Below are positions 33,476 through 44,658 of a DNA stretch of 64,000 nucleotides, in pieces (position 1 is the first letter of the stretch; each line of letters starts with the position of its first letter). The notes beneath the pieces are model-generated. The model worked only from the letters and a program-made list of their open reading frames with translations. It did no database searches and had not been told where the DNA came from. Source of the stretch: Lepidodermella squamata (Eukaryota; Gastrotricha); NCBI GenBank assembly GCA_047495785.1, contig JBLDXI010000007.1, positions 4,402,001-4,466,000 on the forward strand, in the 5' to 3' direction. A program made the translations under genes and the position numbers.

Positions 33476-34621
33476 ATGAAAAATATTGAAATGATGGAGA
33501 CGGAAGACGCGATTCACATCATGATTCAGTTGGTCAAAAACACCGACACGGCGATTCTTGAAGAACTCGGGACCGATGAGGCGAGTTTACTGGACGGAAT
33601 CGAGGCAGTACGATCAAAACATCGGCGAGTTCTGGCAGAGCTGTCATCGCTGAAGGATGATCTGCTGGAATCGCGAGCTAATTGTCTCAAACTTCATGAT
33701 GAATTGAAGGAGGCGGTGAAAACAGCCCAATGGGTGCCACCGGAGAAACGTTTTCAAGAAGTCGAAGCGGAGCTACATCTCGTTCAAAAAGAGAATGCCC
33801 GCGTGTCACTAGCTGTGTTCGGGAAAGACCGCCAGAGTGTGTACGACACCAAGCGCAAGCTGGAAGCGAGCGGCTTTGGAGTTGCCGATGTCGTATTTTT
33901 ACCGCAGGGCAACGTTGCGAAATTCAAGTTCGTCACCCGAGAACAAGCAGCCGCAGCCTTGAAAACAATGAAGGATAACAAGGTTAAGTGCGACTGGTGG
34001 GAGTCGAAACACGAACGGGAATTCCGGATCATATGCGATTCTTTTATCGACAGTCACCCGGAAAAATCGCAACTGAAACGCCGAGGGGCTGAAATTTTAA
34101 AAAATGGTAAGCCGTTCAAACGGTATGAGTCTTCGATCAAACAAATCATCGACACGGAAGCCAAGGTGGAGAGCGAGGATGAAGAGGATGATCCTCCGTC
34201 GATGATACGTGGCGGCCGGGGCAACGACACCCGGGCGTCGATAAAACCCCCGCCGGTCCCGGATGTCTCGGTAACGGGAACAACGGACAAGGATAACGAG
34301 GTCAAGAAAGGTCAAAGGCCAAGGGTCAAAGAGTGTCACGATTGCGGCGACACCCAACATCTGCGGCGTCATTGCCCGACGCGGCTCGCGACCATTCAGT
34401 GCTACAACTGTGAAGAGTTTGGCCATTACGCGAACGAGTGCAAGTCCGAAGTGCAAAGGCGGTTTGACCACCAGGCACGGGGCCATCAGTCACGTGGGCA
34501 TCAATCACGTGGCTACGTACCACAAGGATTTGAATCACGTGACGGCGGGGCGCATGGTCAGGCGCAGCTCGTGGCTCTGGTATGTGAACTGCTTCAAGGC
34601 GCAACCAGACGACAACGATGA
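33476..34621 (+). CDS. LINE ORF1, gag-like with two CCHC zinc knuckles
   Basis: 381 residues. The N-terminal half is helical and charged. The middle (about 115-180, with SLAVFGKDRQSVYDTK) could be a small RNA-binding fold. The C-terminal third has two zinc knuckles of form C-x2-C-x4-H-x4-C: CHDCGDTQHLRRHC and CYNCEEFGHYANEC. This is the usual nucleic-acid chaperone ORF1 of non-LTR elements. The frame is intact. It ends 18 bp before ORF2. Confidence 0.75.
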   Translation: MKNIEMMETEDAIHIMIQLVKNTDTAILEELGTDEASLLDGIEAVRSKHRRVLAELSSLKDDLLESRANCLKLHDELKEAVKTAQWVPPEKRFQEVEAELHLVQKENARVSLAVFGKDRQSVYDTKRKLEASGFGVADVVFLPQGNVAKFKFVTREQAAAALKTMKDNKVKCDWWESKHEREFRIICDSFIDSHPEKSQLKRRGAEILKNGKPFKRYESSIKQIIDTEAKVESEDEEDDPPSMIRGGRGNDTRASIKPPPVPDVSVTGTTDKDNEVKKGQRPRVKECHDCGDTQHLRRHCPTRLATIQCYNCEEFGHYANECKSEVQRRFDHQARGHQSRGHQSRGYVPQGFESRDGGAHGQAQLVALVCELLQGATRRQR

Positions 34622-34639
34622 TGGGGCGGGCCTGACTGC

Positions 34640-36180
34640 TTGAACTATAACCGGTTTGAAATTGTTGATAATGATGATATCCAAAACTTTGTAAATAGTA
34701 ACTATGATGCCATTCTTGTTGAAAAAAATGAATTTTGTAAATATTTGTCTGATTTGCAGAATACGCAGTCAGGTCGAAATCATAACCAAAATCAAAGTCT
34801 GAAATTGGTGGGGAAAAAGAGAAGAAGGCGGAAAAATCGAAAACATAAAAAACAATCGAAAAATCTTGATTTGTTAGAGGCAATTTTTATGCTGACTTAC
34901 GGCTCGCAAAATTTATCAACGGGCAAAAACAAAATTCCCTCTATTGCGGAGGAGATGAGGGAACGAAAAATTCATGTTCTTTTATTACAGGAATTTCGTA
35001 AGAAGGGCAAGGGTGAGAAGCACCAAGATGGCGTGACTATTATTTATTCAACGTTGTATGCCAGAGAGTTAAGTTAGAAAAGTGCGGAGTACCGCTCACT
35101 GACGAAGAGTGGCTCAATATTTTGGCTTTTGCTGACGATACTGGGCTGTTAGCCATGCATAGGAACGACATGCAACTTCTTATCGATATTTTTGTTGAGG
35201 CTTGCCAGAGTCTAGGGCTCAAAATAAATGTACCAAAAACCAAATTCATGGTTATTAACAAAGGAGATGAAATTGTTGAGCCTTTTATTATTTACAATGA
35301 ACGACTGGAAGAAGTTAGTAGCTTCACATATTTAGGTAGTATAATTACCTCAGATGGAGCTTCAAAAAGCGAGATCAGGGCCAGAATAGAGAAAAGCTGC
35401 AAAGCTTTCGGTGCCTTGAAAAAATATATTTTTGGAAATAAATCTATTCCTATTAGCGTAAAAATGAAGTGTCTTCGAGGTACAGTAGAACCGGTTGCGA
35501 AATTTGGGGGTGAAAATTGGACGATGACCAGTGAGGATGAACGGCGACTGAACGTTTGTCAGATGCGATGCCTACGTAGCATTTGCGGTGTCACTCTGAG
35601 AGACAGAGTTAGGAATGATTATATTAGAGAAAAATGTGAAACTCAAAAATTATCTTCGATAGTAGCAAGACATCAACTTAGGTGGTACGGCCATGTTGCT
35701 CGCATGGACCCCGAACGGCTAACCCACCGAGTACGGTATTGGAACGTGCCGGAGGGGTGGAAACGGCCTAGAGGCAGACCTAAGCTAAGGTGGCTCGACT
35801 GTATTAAGAAAAATTTGGGGCGGGTGGGAATTCAAAATTTAGAGGATGCAGATGATCTAGCGAAGGACAGAAATGAGTGGAGGCTGAAAATTCATAGTCT
35901 GGGGTGATGAATATGATTCTTCTCGAGGGTTTTTGCATATTTTGTATTACTGATGAAAAATGATTTCGGGTTGACTAGGATCGGTCCCCTAGACTGGTCC
36001 TCCTCCGACACGCGCTCTGCTTGCCAGGTCACCACCGTGACCTGTCCGGCAGGGTGTGTACACCGGGGTGAGTTTTATTTTCAGCACGCCTTTTTGTTGT
36101 TTTTTCTAATTTTGTTTTTTACTGTTCTTTTAATGTCAAAAGTGCTGAACAATAAAGAAAATGTTATGTTATGTTATGTA
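34640..36180 (+). pseudogene. LINE ORF2 remnant: endonuclease start joined to RT end
   Basis: The frame 34640-35077 has a basic N-terminus and the first strand of an APE-type endonuclease (LTYGSQNLSTGKNKIPSIAE, then HVLLLQEFRKKG). The sequence then jumps to the RT FADD motif and thumb in frame 35122-35907 (LNILAFADDTGLLAM, YLGSIITSDG, RWYGHVARMDPERL). Most of the endonuclease and the RT fingers and palm are missing, so this copy has an internal deletion and cannot make reverse transcriptase. The 3' end is (ATGTT)n at 36160-36180. Type: RTE-like. Confidence 0.75.
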
Positions 36181-36454
36181 AAATAAACGGGAGACAAAAT
36201 CGCTTGCAAATACGGAGGTTTTCCATTAACAGAGGTTGCATTTATGGAGGGCGCACTGTAGACATATTTTGATCGCATATTTTCCAGGGATGAAACACGA
36301 ATTTCGCTGCTAATAGACAGTAAAGTGGTATGGAGCGTGGCTGAAATCGTCATCCATCAATTATTAAAATTGCTAAGAGTTGACATCCCCCGGTGAGGTC
36401 GGAAAATCGTTGAGAAGAAAACACATTGTCACAAAATTTTCATAAATTGAAATC

Positions 36455-39400
36455 ATGTCGAATTCTGCGTTCCAGTTGTTGCTTGCGTGTTTTCTCGGCG
36501 GAGTTGCTGCTCAAGCGATATCGCGTTGTGGAACACTGGTTCCCCAGTTCAGCCTGTTCAACCACAACCCAGCCGACCGGGCAGTCAATTGGGACTTGTA
36601 CCAAATGCCGGGGCTGAATGAGAGCAACTCACCCAATAATGCCACACGCCTTTCAAGTAAATCAATGACGCATACTAGCGCTGGCCTGCGTGCAAAAAAC
36701 GTAACATTTCCTGTAGATTTTATGCATAGAAAATGCTTCATCATCTGTATAGCCTTTCACGCTGACAAATTTCTACATGGAAATGTGGTCTTTCCTCAAC
36801 CCTAACAATGCCATGGGAGCTGAAGGCGTCCAAGTAACTATCGGGAACAACGCCTCAATGAATCCATTTAAAAGTAAGTTTGGACGTATTTCAGCCTTTA
36901 TGCTATTGGATTGAACTCGACTAGTCGAGGGTGAGAGAGCAACCATCAGCGAAGCCTTTACAATTCAGCTTGAGCTTGATTACATTTTTCCGGGCGGATC
37001 TCCGATTTTTTAAAATAACCTGTTTAACCTTCAAAATTCATATAAGAAACGAGGCTAACAGTATTGCAATGACAGGTGGTCTTTATGGGATTGACTGGGC
37101 CTCATTCGTCGGCCTCGGTGTCCAATTTCACCCCTACAATTGGCTTTATCTTTCGTGGCTTACCAAAGTTCCTTACGGCACAAACGCGCAACCTGACAGC
37201 TGCCTTCGACGCGACGAAATTCTATGCCAAGCGGGTGTCGATCCCAGAATTTGGATACTCAACAAAGTTGTCATGTACCAAATCCGCGTTGCGGGTGGCA
37301 ACACGATCTCAATAGCCTCCTGCCTAGCTAATGGCACGTGCCTGGGCCCATTTTCTGGTTCGTCGAGTCTCTACTCGCTGATGGGCTCCTTCGACGATCA
37401 ACAAATGATGCTGGGAATTAGTACTTTGAATGGGGGAAATACGGATAATCTCGACATTCTGAGCATCGGTGTCTACGACTGTTCGACCGAGCCTTCTTCT
37501 AACAAGTAAGTCAATGCAGGCTCATCTTTTCGAATGGCCTCACGCAATTTATCGTAGAGTTGCATCTTGCGGCACCTTGATGCCGCAGTTTTCACTGCTC
37601 AACCCAGCGATTGACTTGGCTGCCAATTGGGACTACTACCCTCACGCTAATATGAGTTCCGCTGGTCAGCCGGCTAACTCTGTTCGACTGGCATCAGAAG
37701 GTTCAGCAAATGTTGAAACGGGCCTTTGGAATCGAAATGTAAGTGGTACACTCGCGCTTTCCTTCCCACTACCCTAATAATGTAATTTGTCTCGGATGTT
37801 TTGTAACTTTTGCAGCCACTCACCACCTCAAGCTTTTACATGGAACTATCGATCCGCATAACCGACTCAGATTTCTCAGCAGCCGACGGATTTGCTGTCA
37901 TCGTCGCTAACAACGAATCGATTGGTCGGCCGTCTAAACTTCGTAAGTGGTGACGCTCTAAATTTGCGCAACGCCGGCGCTTATTGAAATATTGGCTTTC
38001 AGCGTTCACGTTTTCACAAAAATTGAAAAGTCATCAAAATTGAAAACGCGTGTGCCATATATAAATTGTCCCATAGTTTTGAAATGCCGAAGAATCTCGG
38101 TAGCTAGGATGTGATGCAAGCTGTGTATGAATTTTTGGACCATAGAAAAGCCTGAACCCCTCGAACTCAAAGTGCAGGGTGTGTAGTAAAATTCGCGCTA
38201 GCGAATGAAGTCAATTAAATGTTAAGAAGGCTTCCTGCTAACATTTTTCTATCTTCATCATAGACAATACTGTAACAGATGTATTTTCTGCTCATAAATA
38301 CTGGAATCCGTCCTCCATCTAATGATTTTCAATTTTCGTTTGTTTTATTAGAAAAATCCGTTCATAAAGTATGCGTAATATTTTTTTTGCGTCGCATTTT
38401 TTCAATAACTTTTCAACCATGAGGAATGTTTTAAAATGGTTTTCACCAGTCGATAGATCTAGTCTGCGGTAAACTTTCCTAAAATTTTCATTAGAATTGG
38501 GTGCGAGAGAAAAAATTGGTGACGAAAATTCTGTCCGCGATTTTCATTGAAAATTCTCATTTTTGAAAAATGGCATTTTACAGGATTTGAGGTTAGAAGA
38601 CATCATCCTGTTGAAAGGCTTTATCGGAATTTTTTTCAGCAGGGAATTAGGTCAATAACGCGCCGCCAACAAGGAAATTTGACTTAGCGGCCACAAAGAA
38701 GGTCTTGTCCACCAACCGCGATCCGAAATGAGTTTTCGGAATTTTTTGAATGATCTGTGCCAATTTTATGAAGCCTTCAGCTTTGGATAGTTGTACAATG
38801 TTTTTTCAGGAATCGGTGACGTAGATCCATTACGGACCATCTTTCAAAAAAACTTGAAGCCTCTGGCAAAAGAGACAATCAATTCAGACCAAATAAGATG
38901 CAAAAATAGCATTTTTCAAAAATGAGAATTTTCAATGAAAATCGCGGACAGAATTTTCGTCACCAATTTTTTCTCTCGCACCCAATTCTAATGAAAATTT
39001 GAGGAAAGTTTACCGCAGACTAGATCTATCGACTGGTGAAAACCATTTTAAAACATTCCTCATGGTTGAAAAGTTATTGAAAAAATGCGATGCAAAAAAA
39101 ATATTACGCATACTTTATGTTGTTAAATGCCAGCCCGAGGGCACCGAGCAATGTATAATGTTAGTTAGTATCACGTATCACGGTTATGAAACAGTAAGAT
39201 AGCACTAGAGTTAACATTATCATCATTTCCATCATTTATCATCAGTTATTATTATTCGGCAAGGCGGGATAGGCCCGATTTTTATAGTCATTTCTCCATT
39301 TAAGGATTATTTGAGCAAAGTCGCTAGATTGACGCTATTCGGGCTTTCACAGTTACACAGGGCATTCAAGAGTACAGTTTTATCGGAATCAGATTTTTTT

Positions 39401-42400
39401 CTATAATTATATGTACAATTGATTGTAGCAGCGCAGTCAAAGATTAGATAAGTTAAAAGGTTTACAGATTGAAGCGTTTCCTGTTCGCAAAAAATGCATT
39501 TCATTTCACCTAAGACATATTGGAAAGGCTTAAATATAGAATTTGTACGAATTTTGGCCAAGGTTTGTGCCTCCGTGATATCAAAAACGTCAAAACATTC
39601 TATCCATCTCCAGAGTCGCTGTTCGATAAATAAATTTTGATTAGTGTAGAAGGAGTTTCGGAAATTTTTCGGAAATGTTTGATTTGTCTCTGTCAATCAG
39701 GTAGGTTTTATAGTTCTCAATCAACTCGGGAACTAGGTAACTCGGGGCATCGAATATATGATCGAAATTGTCTTTGGCGGTTTCGTCCCGGAGGTTTTTG
39801 TAGATGTGGCGGCGCAGCGTGTTATTATTTTCGAGTATAGTAAATGTTTCCTGTAGTAGGATGTTATTTTTACGAAATTTGAGGGAAAAAAAAGTATTTT
39901 AGGGCTGCTATGAGCAGTGTTATTTTAGGGGGTTCGATGTGAAATTCGCGAGCTACGAGCTCGTTTCTAGCCCTTTTAGGTAGGTTTAGGACGGTTTTTG
40001 CAAATAAAATGTTCAGTAGCGGCATCGAGTTTCGGAGTTTGAAGCCCCAAATGCCGGCCCCGTACGTCATGTGGCTAATAGAATATGAATTGTACAGCGT
40101 GCGGAAAGTATTAGAAGGAAAATAATTTTCATATGGTCTAAGTGTGTCTGGCAGTTGTGAAATTATTCGCCTAACTTTAGCCTGGGCTGTCTCCGAGCAG
40201 CGTTTAAAATTTAGATTATGGGTCAGAATGATTCCAAGATATTTGAATTCAGAAACTTGCTCCATCTTTTTGTTGTAAATTTTGAACTCGAAATCAGCTG
40301 GTTTATAATTGCTGCCCCGATGAAACGCCATGACCTTGGTTTTTTCGACGTTAATTTTTAGGTTGTTCCGAACTGCAAGATTTTCACTTTCAAAATCCAT
40401 CTAATGATACCATGTGCACTTATGGATTATTTTCTAAAATTCGCCAAGGGGTTACATTTGGTGATTTTGGGCGAAATTGCCCATCTACTGCGATAAATTC
40501 GATTTTCCGATTTTTTCAGGCAGTGCATATTGGACTTGGAATTTTCTCACAGCGCTGTTTTGTTCAGAAATTGTTTAGGCAAATAATACTTTTTCGAACG
40601 CACATTATCCCAAAATCCAGTATATACCGATGAAAAATATAACAAACGTTTGCTATACTCGAGTACTAGGAAAGCTTTCTGGTCGATGAAAAATATTCAA
40701 ACTTTAGCTATGCTCCGAACTAACTCTATTCATAAACCTTTCTGCTATATAAATAATTTTGGTATCAAATGTATCTTCTGTTTCAAAGTTAGCGATGATG
40801 TTCTTTCTTCTGTCAAAGTTTATTTAGATGCGACCGACCTCTTGACTCACCTGTACACTAATTGTAAGCATACTCCGTATTACAAAAATAATATTGATGA
40901 CGATTCCGACGACACTAATGTCAACCCGAAAGATATCTACGAATCAATCAACTGCTGTAAATCTGTTAAAAATGTAAATTTATCTGGAATAATGGAATAA
41001 TAATAATGGATCGACGGTTTTTTAACATAACGTTTGTTATTTACTCTAACAGAAGTTTAAAATTAGAGAAGGTCTAAACAATGGTTGACATTCAACATTC
41101 ACAGTTTTCCGCAGTTGATCGAAGTCTATTTACGTTAGAGGACCTCGCCTTAATTTCGGCCACTTCCTAAATTCGGCCGCTGCGTCCTAACTTCGGCCAC
41201 CGGCCGAAATTTGGACACGAAGTGCTTTGCAGCAGTTTTATTTGCACGCAATTCAAGAACTTTGAATTGTTGGGCCCATCTGTTTCATGATTTCTCAAGC
41301 ACGTGATCGCAAAAAAATAATTCTAAATGCGAGCGAGCGGGCTTATGTCGCTTCTCGAGTGCTCTGTTACCGCTACTTTGCAGGTATAATTTACCTGAAA
41401 CTGGCTCTGTCAAATGTACTGCTTTCACCTCAATAATTACCAGCTAAATGCCAGCTTCATTTTGGTATAAAATATTCTATCTAAAACCGCCCAGGTGAAG
41501 AGATCAAGAGGGCCAATTTTAGGGTTTTCGAGGGTTCGATTCCAAAAATTAGCAGTCTATAGTGGAATTGAATTCGGGAAAACAAAATCGATACTCTCAT
41601 TCTACAGGAGACAAGGGATTTTTTAGATATTTTTCCAGAATTTTAGAAAGTCAACCGCAGTTAGGCTATTAGGTAGAAAACAAGTTATCAAACTTGTACC
41701 TGTCAAAGCAAGTTTGAGTTTCAGGCATCACGTCGTCAAGGAAAAGCTCACAGGTGAAGCAACTAAGGCGGTTTTTATAGCCAGCTTTTTGAGACGAATC
41801 TAACGATACCAAACTTATGGCATTAGTGTACCTGGATGAGGTGGCCGAAATTAGGACACCCCGCTTCCTAATTCCGGCCGGGTGTCTGGGTGACTAAAAA
41901 ATTAGCCATAAATCAAGGTAAAATCGTCCGGAATTGCGGAAAGCGGCATTCGATAGCATAAGAACTCTTTGATTCTGCTTTTGCCGAATATTTTCTGAAA
42001 ATTCACCTGGCTGGCAAAATAGGAAAAACTGAAAAGCGGCCGAAATTAAGGCGGGGTGCTCTATATAGGCCTGATATCTCTTTGTTAACCATCCATTCAT
42101 TATTAAGAAACAGAAATTACATAACTTAAAAATTGTTGTATTACGCACCTAAAAGAATGTTTTACTTTTATTATCACTGTTTTAAGATTGAATAAACCTT
42201 AAATAAAGGTCGTCTGATAAATAAGAATTTAACATAAAAAACCGTCGATCAACTGCCCCAATATCTTTAGCTCATCTCTATCGTGAAACGCTAAAATCTT
42301 CTGTATATCCACCTGTCGCTATTATCGAAACGACGTAATACCTCGATAATTATTAACTATAACTAATATATAATAATCTACAATTCTTATCACTTGTGTT

Positions 42401-44658
42401 CACGCGGGAAGTGGCACTTTGATGTGTGCGCCCAAAGCCCACCCGTGGCCGGTGCTTTATGAAATGAAGAATAAAATACACAGCTTGCTTGCTAGTTTTT
42501 CGAGCTAAGAAGAATCGGAAAATCGAAATGAATTATTTACCGGACAAATTTTAAATCGTTGGATAGAGAAACTTCCCATTATGGATAAACCATTTTTTTT
42601 TAATTTTCAGAATCTTTCCGAAATAGCCAACCGTGGCAGAAGAATGGCAATTTTGCCCAAAATCACCAAATGTAACCCTTTTTGGCGAATTTTAGAAAAT
42701 AATCCATAAGGAACCACAAAGTGTGCCTGGAATCATTAGATAGAGGACGAATTTCAGTATTTATGAGCAGAAAATCTAACTTTTTGATAGCCGTACCTGT
42801 GGCGTTTTTAATTTTTGAAATTATTTAAAATTATAATGGGCGGATAGGGCGTTAGGTGGCATAAAAAGTGGTCGCGTGCCGCACTCTTTGCAAATTCAGC
42901 TCGAATAAATTCACTATGGAAATATCGTTGGTGTCCTATCTGTTACAGTTTTTCTTTTTTCTATGGACCCTTCAATATGAATGATGTTTTTCAGTTAATG
43001 GCTATGGGCTGGATTCCAGTAAATTCACAGGCTTCGCTTTCGCAGTGAATAGTTCATCGAAGACAATCATGTCGACAATTATCCCGGCCTCGCTCGGGGG
43101 AAATCTGTTCTCCCAGAGCTGCAACTCGACCAAAACCGCAACTTGCACGCCCCTCGACTCAATTAATCCACCGAAAAATTTAGTTCAGTATCAAATTTGG
43201 ATTGACCAAGGTGTATATGTAACGGTAAAGTACTTCTATAGACATTACATTTGCTTATATATTACATTCACTTATTCGCTGTGCCTATAGTTTTCAATGT
43301 GCCTGAAGGATGGATCGTGCCTTGGACCCTACACCAACAGACTGCCCGTTTCTCTAAGAAGTCTGATTGCGACAAAATCTATGATGCTGGGGCTAGGGGC
43401 TCTCAATCGAATCAATTCCGACTCGGTAGACGTGGTTAGTCTCGCGGTTTACGATTGTTCAGACCCATCGGATGGTTATTACGTCCCAGCTACGACACCC
43501 GCCACAAGGCGAAGAACCACAACGCAGCAAAGCCTAGTACCAGAAACTTCAAAGTCCGACGAATTTCCTATTCCACATCTTGATGAAGGAAACTACTTGC
43601 CAACAGTTTCAACTGACGATTTAATATCATGCAAAGCCTTAAGCTGGGAATATCGTGCACCGAGTCCGAATACGAAAATATACGCGACGCTGACTCTCGA
43701 TCGACTGACGTCTGTTAATCAAGCTGAACAAGAGGTTTCGCTGTGGGGCGGTCTGCTCCTCCAGTGGATGGTCACGACCTGCGGGGCGAACAACACAGCC
43801 CCGGATGTTGAGGAGAAAGAACGCCTCATCTCGACACGCAGGACTGACATCTGGCGGCCATCGTTGATTTTCGCCAACAAAACGCCGGATTTCGACCTCA
43901 ACAACCCGGCTTCCAGCGAGGCTCTAGATATCGCCTACTACCCAACCCGTCCGAACCGCACGCTGTTTTTCCACTGGAACCGGGTCGGGTATTTCGCCGC
44001 AAGTTGCGTAATCGATCTGTCCAGCTTCCCATTTGACAGGCAAACCTGTGAAATAACGATGCTGATGTCCGAATCTGCGAATTATTTGACAATCGCTGGG
44101 GTACATGTCGACTTGGGCGATCTCTTCTACGGCGTCTGGTCCTTCGACTCGCTGAAAGTTGTGCGAGGTAATGTCACCAGTGCTACGAGGCTAAACGTTC
44201 CAGTCTCCTGCGCCAAGGTGGCGCTGATTTTCAAGCGCAATCCTCAATTCTACATTGTCAATATGGCTGTGCCTTGTTATGTGCTGATCAGCCTCGCTTT
44301 CGCATCTTTCTTCATGGACCCAGCCCTGCCGGATCGTCCCGCCATTTGCTGCACAATCATGCTGTCGCTCGTAGTCGCCCAGTCCGACGTGCTGTCTGGT
44401 GTTCCAGCGACGAGCCAAGGAATTCTGTACGCAAATTACATCCTCGGCATGACTGGAATCATCGCTTGTATCGCCTTCTACCAGATCGTAATGTCGCGCC
44501 TTGTCTCCAAAGACGAGGCCAAGTACGAGCGGAGTTTCAATGTTATCGGCAAATTCACGCTCAGTCTCATCAACCTTCTCGACATGCTCGCCTTTCTGGT
44601 AGCCTTTGAGAGCGTTCTTGCCGTCAATCTCTACTTTATCGGTTCGATTGATATTTAG
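36455..44658 (+). CDS. Receptor D: two six-Cys domains, linker, Cys-loop channel
   Basis: Exons: 36455-36700, 36753-36873, 37076-37505, 37558-37738, 37816-37942, 42995-43224, 43291-44658 (900 aa). A signal peptide (AFQLLLACFLGGVAA) is followed by two full six-Cys domains (RCGTLVPQFSL; SCGTLMPQFSL) with many N-glycosylation sites. The linker is RRRTTTQQ-like. The channel has WRPSLIFANKTPDFD, Cys-loop CVIDLSSFPFDRQTC and pore DRPAICCTIMLSLVVAQSD, with a very short M3-M4 loop. Intron 5 is 5 kb and full of transposon fragments, while the other introns are 52-202 bp. AATAAA at 44884 is a plausible polyadenylation signal. Same exon phases as B and F. Confidence 0.85.
38363..39119. mobile_element. 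Foldback element with ~220-bp arms (gene D intron)
   Basis: The left arm (38363 to about 38580) and right arm (about 38900 to 39119) are near-perfect inverted copies. The ends are CATAAAGTATGCGTAATATT and its complement; the arms share GAATTGGGTGCGAGAGAAAA. The centre is about 320 bp. An RNA copy would form a long hairpin. No target duplication is clear and no coding sequence is present. Confidence 0.7.
39200..40400 (-). mobile_element. Non-LTR retrotransposon 3' half, frameshifted (gene D intron)
   Basis: Two minus-strand frames, 40400-39870 and 39696-39307, give the RT thumb and C-terminal region (LKINVEKTKVMAFHRG, FKYLGIILTHNLNF, HMTYGAGIWGF, then LAKIRTNSIFKPF and a CxxC motif MKCIFCEQ). 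The fingers and palm are absent and the frame shifts at about 39700-39870. The clade cannot be fixed from this part. Confidence 0.65.
40650..41000 (+). pseudogene. LINE C-terminal fragment, plus strand
   Basis: The 116-residue frame has TLAMLRTNSIHKPF and IKCIFCFK and ends VNLSGIME. These align with TLAKIRTNSIFKPF, MKCIFCEQ and VNLATLLK of the opposite-strand LINE at 39307-39696. It is the last part of a related non-LTR element. Confidence 0.6.
41138..42061. mobile_element. TA-flanked inverted-repeat element
   Basis: The ends GAGGACCTCGCCTTAATTTC and GAGCACCCCGCCTTAATTTC (the latter read on the other strand) are flanked by TA on both sides (41136-41137 and 42062-42063). Further copies of the GGCCGAAATTAGGACAC motif lie just inside each end. 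Non-autonomous Tc1/mariner type; about 0.9 kb. Confidence 0.6.

Larger units (their letters stand above)
32925..36258. mobile_element. pogo/Tc1-like element split by a LINE
   Basis: Left end CAGTGCGCCCTCCATAAATG and right end CATTTATGGAGGGCGCACTG are perfect inverted repeats with TA on both sides (32923-32924 and 36259-36260). The initial CAGTG and the TA duplication fit the pogo/Tigger branch of Tc1/mariner. Only about 550 bp of the element remains on the left and about 80 bp on the right; an RTE-like LINE fills the middle. No intact transposase frame is seen. Confidence 0.65.
40420..42709. mobile_element. Inverted-repeat element, composite (gene D intron)
   Basis: About 65-bp inverted ends: TTATGGATTATTTTCTAAAA at the left and its complement at 42690-42709, both continuing into a match to GGTTACATTTGGTGATTTTG. 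The interior contains a LINE fragment (40650-41000), a 15-bp inverted pair GATCGACGGTTTTTT (about 41012 and 42237) and a further TA-flanked element (41138-42061). It is a transposon that received later insertions. No transposase recognised. Confidence 0.5.

Noticed and set aside
34326-34883. 185-residue minus-strand frame
   Set aside because: Lies opposite LINE ORF1 and ORF2 and has no recognisable features.
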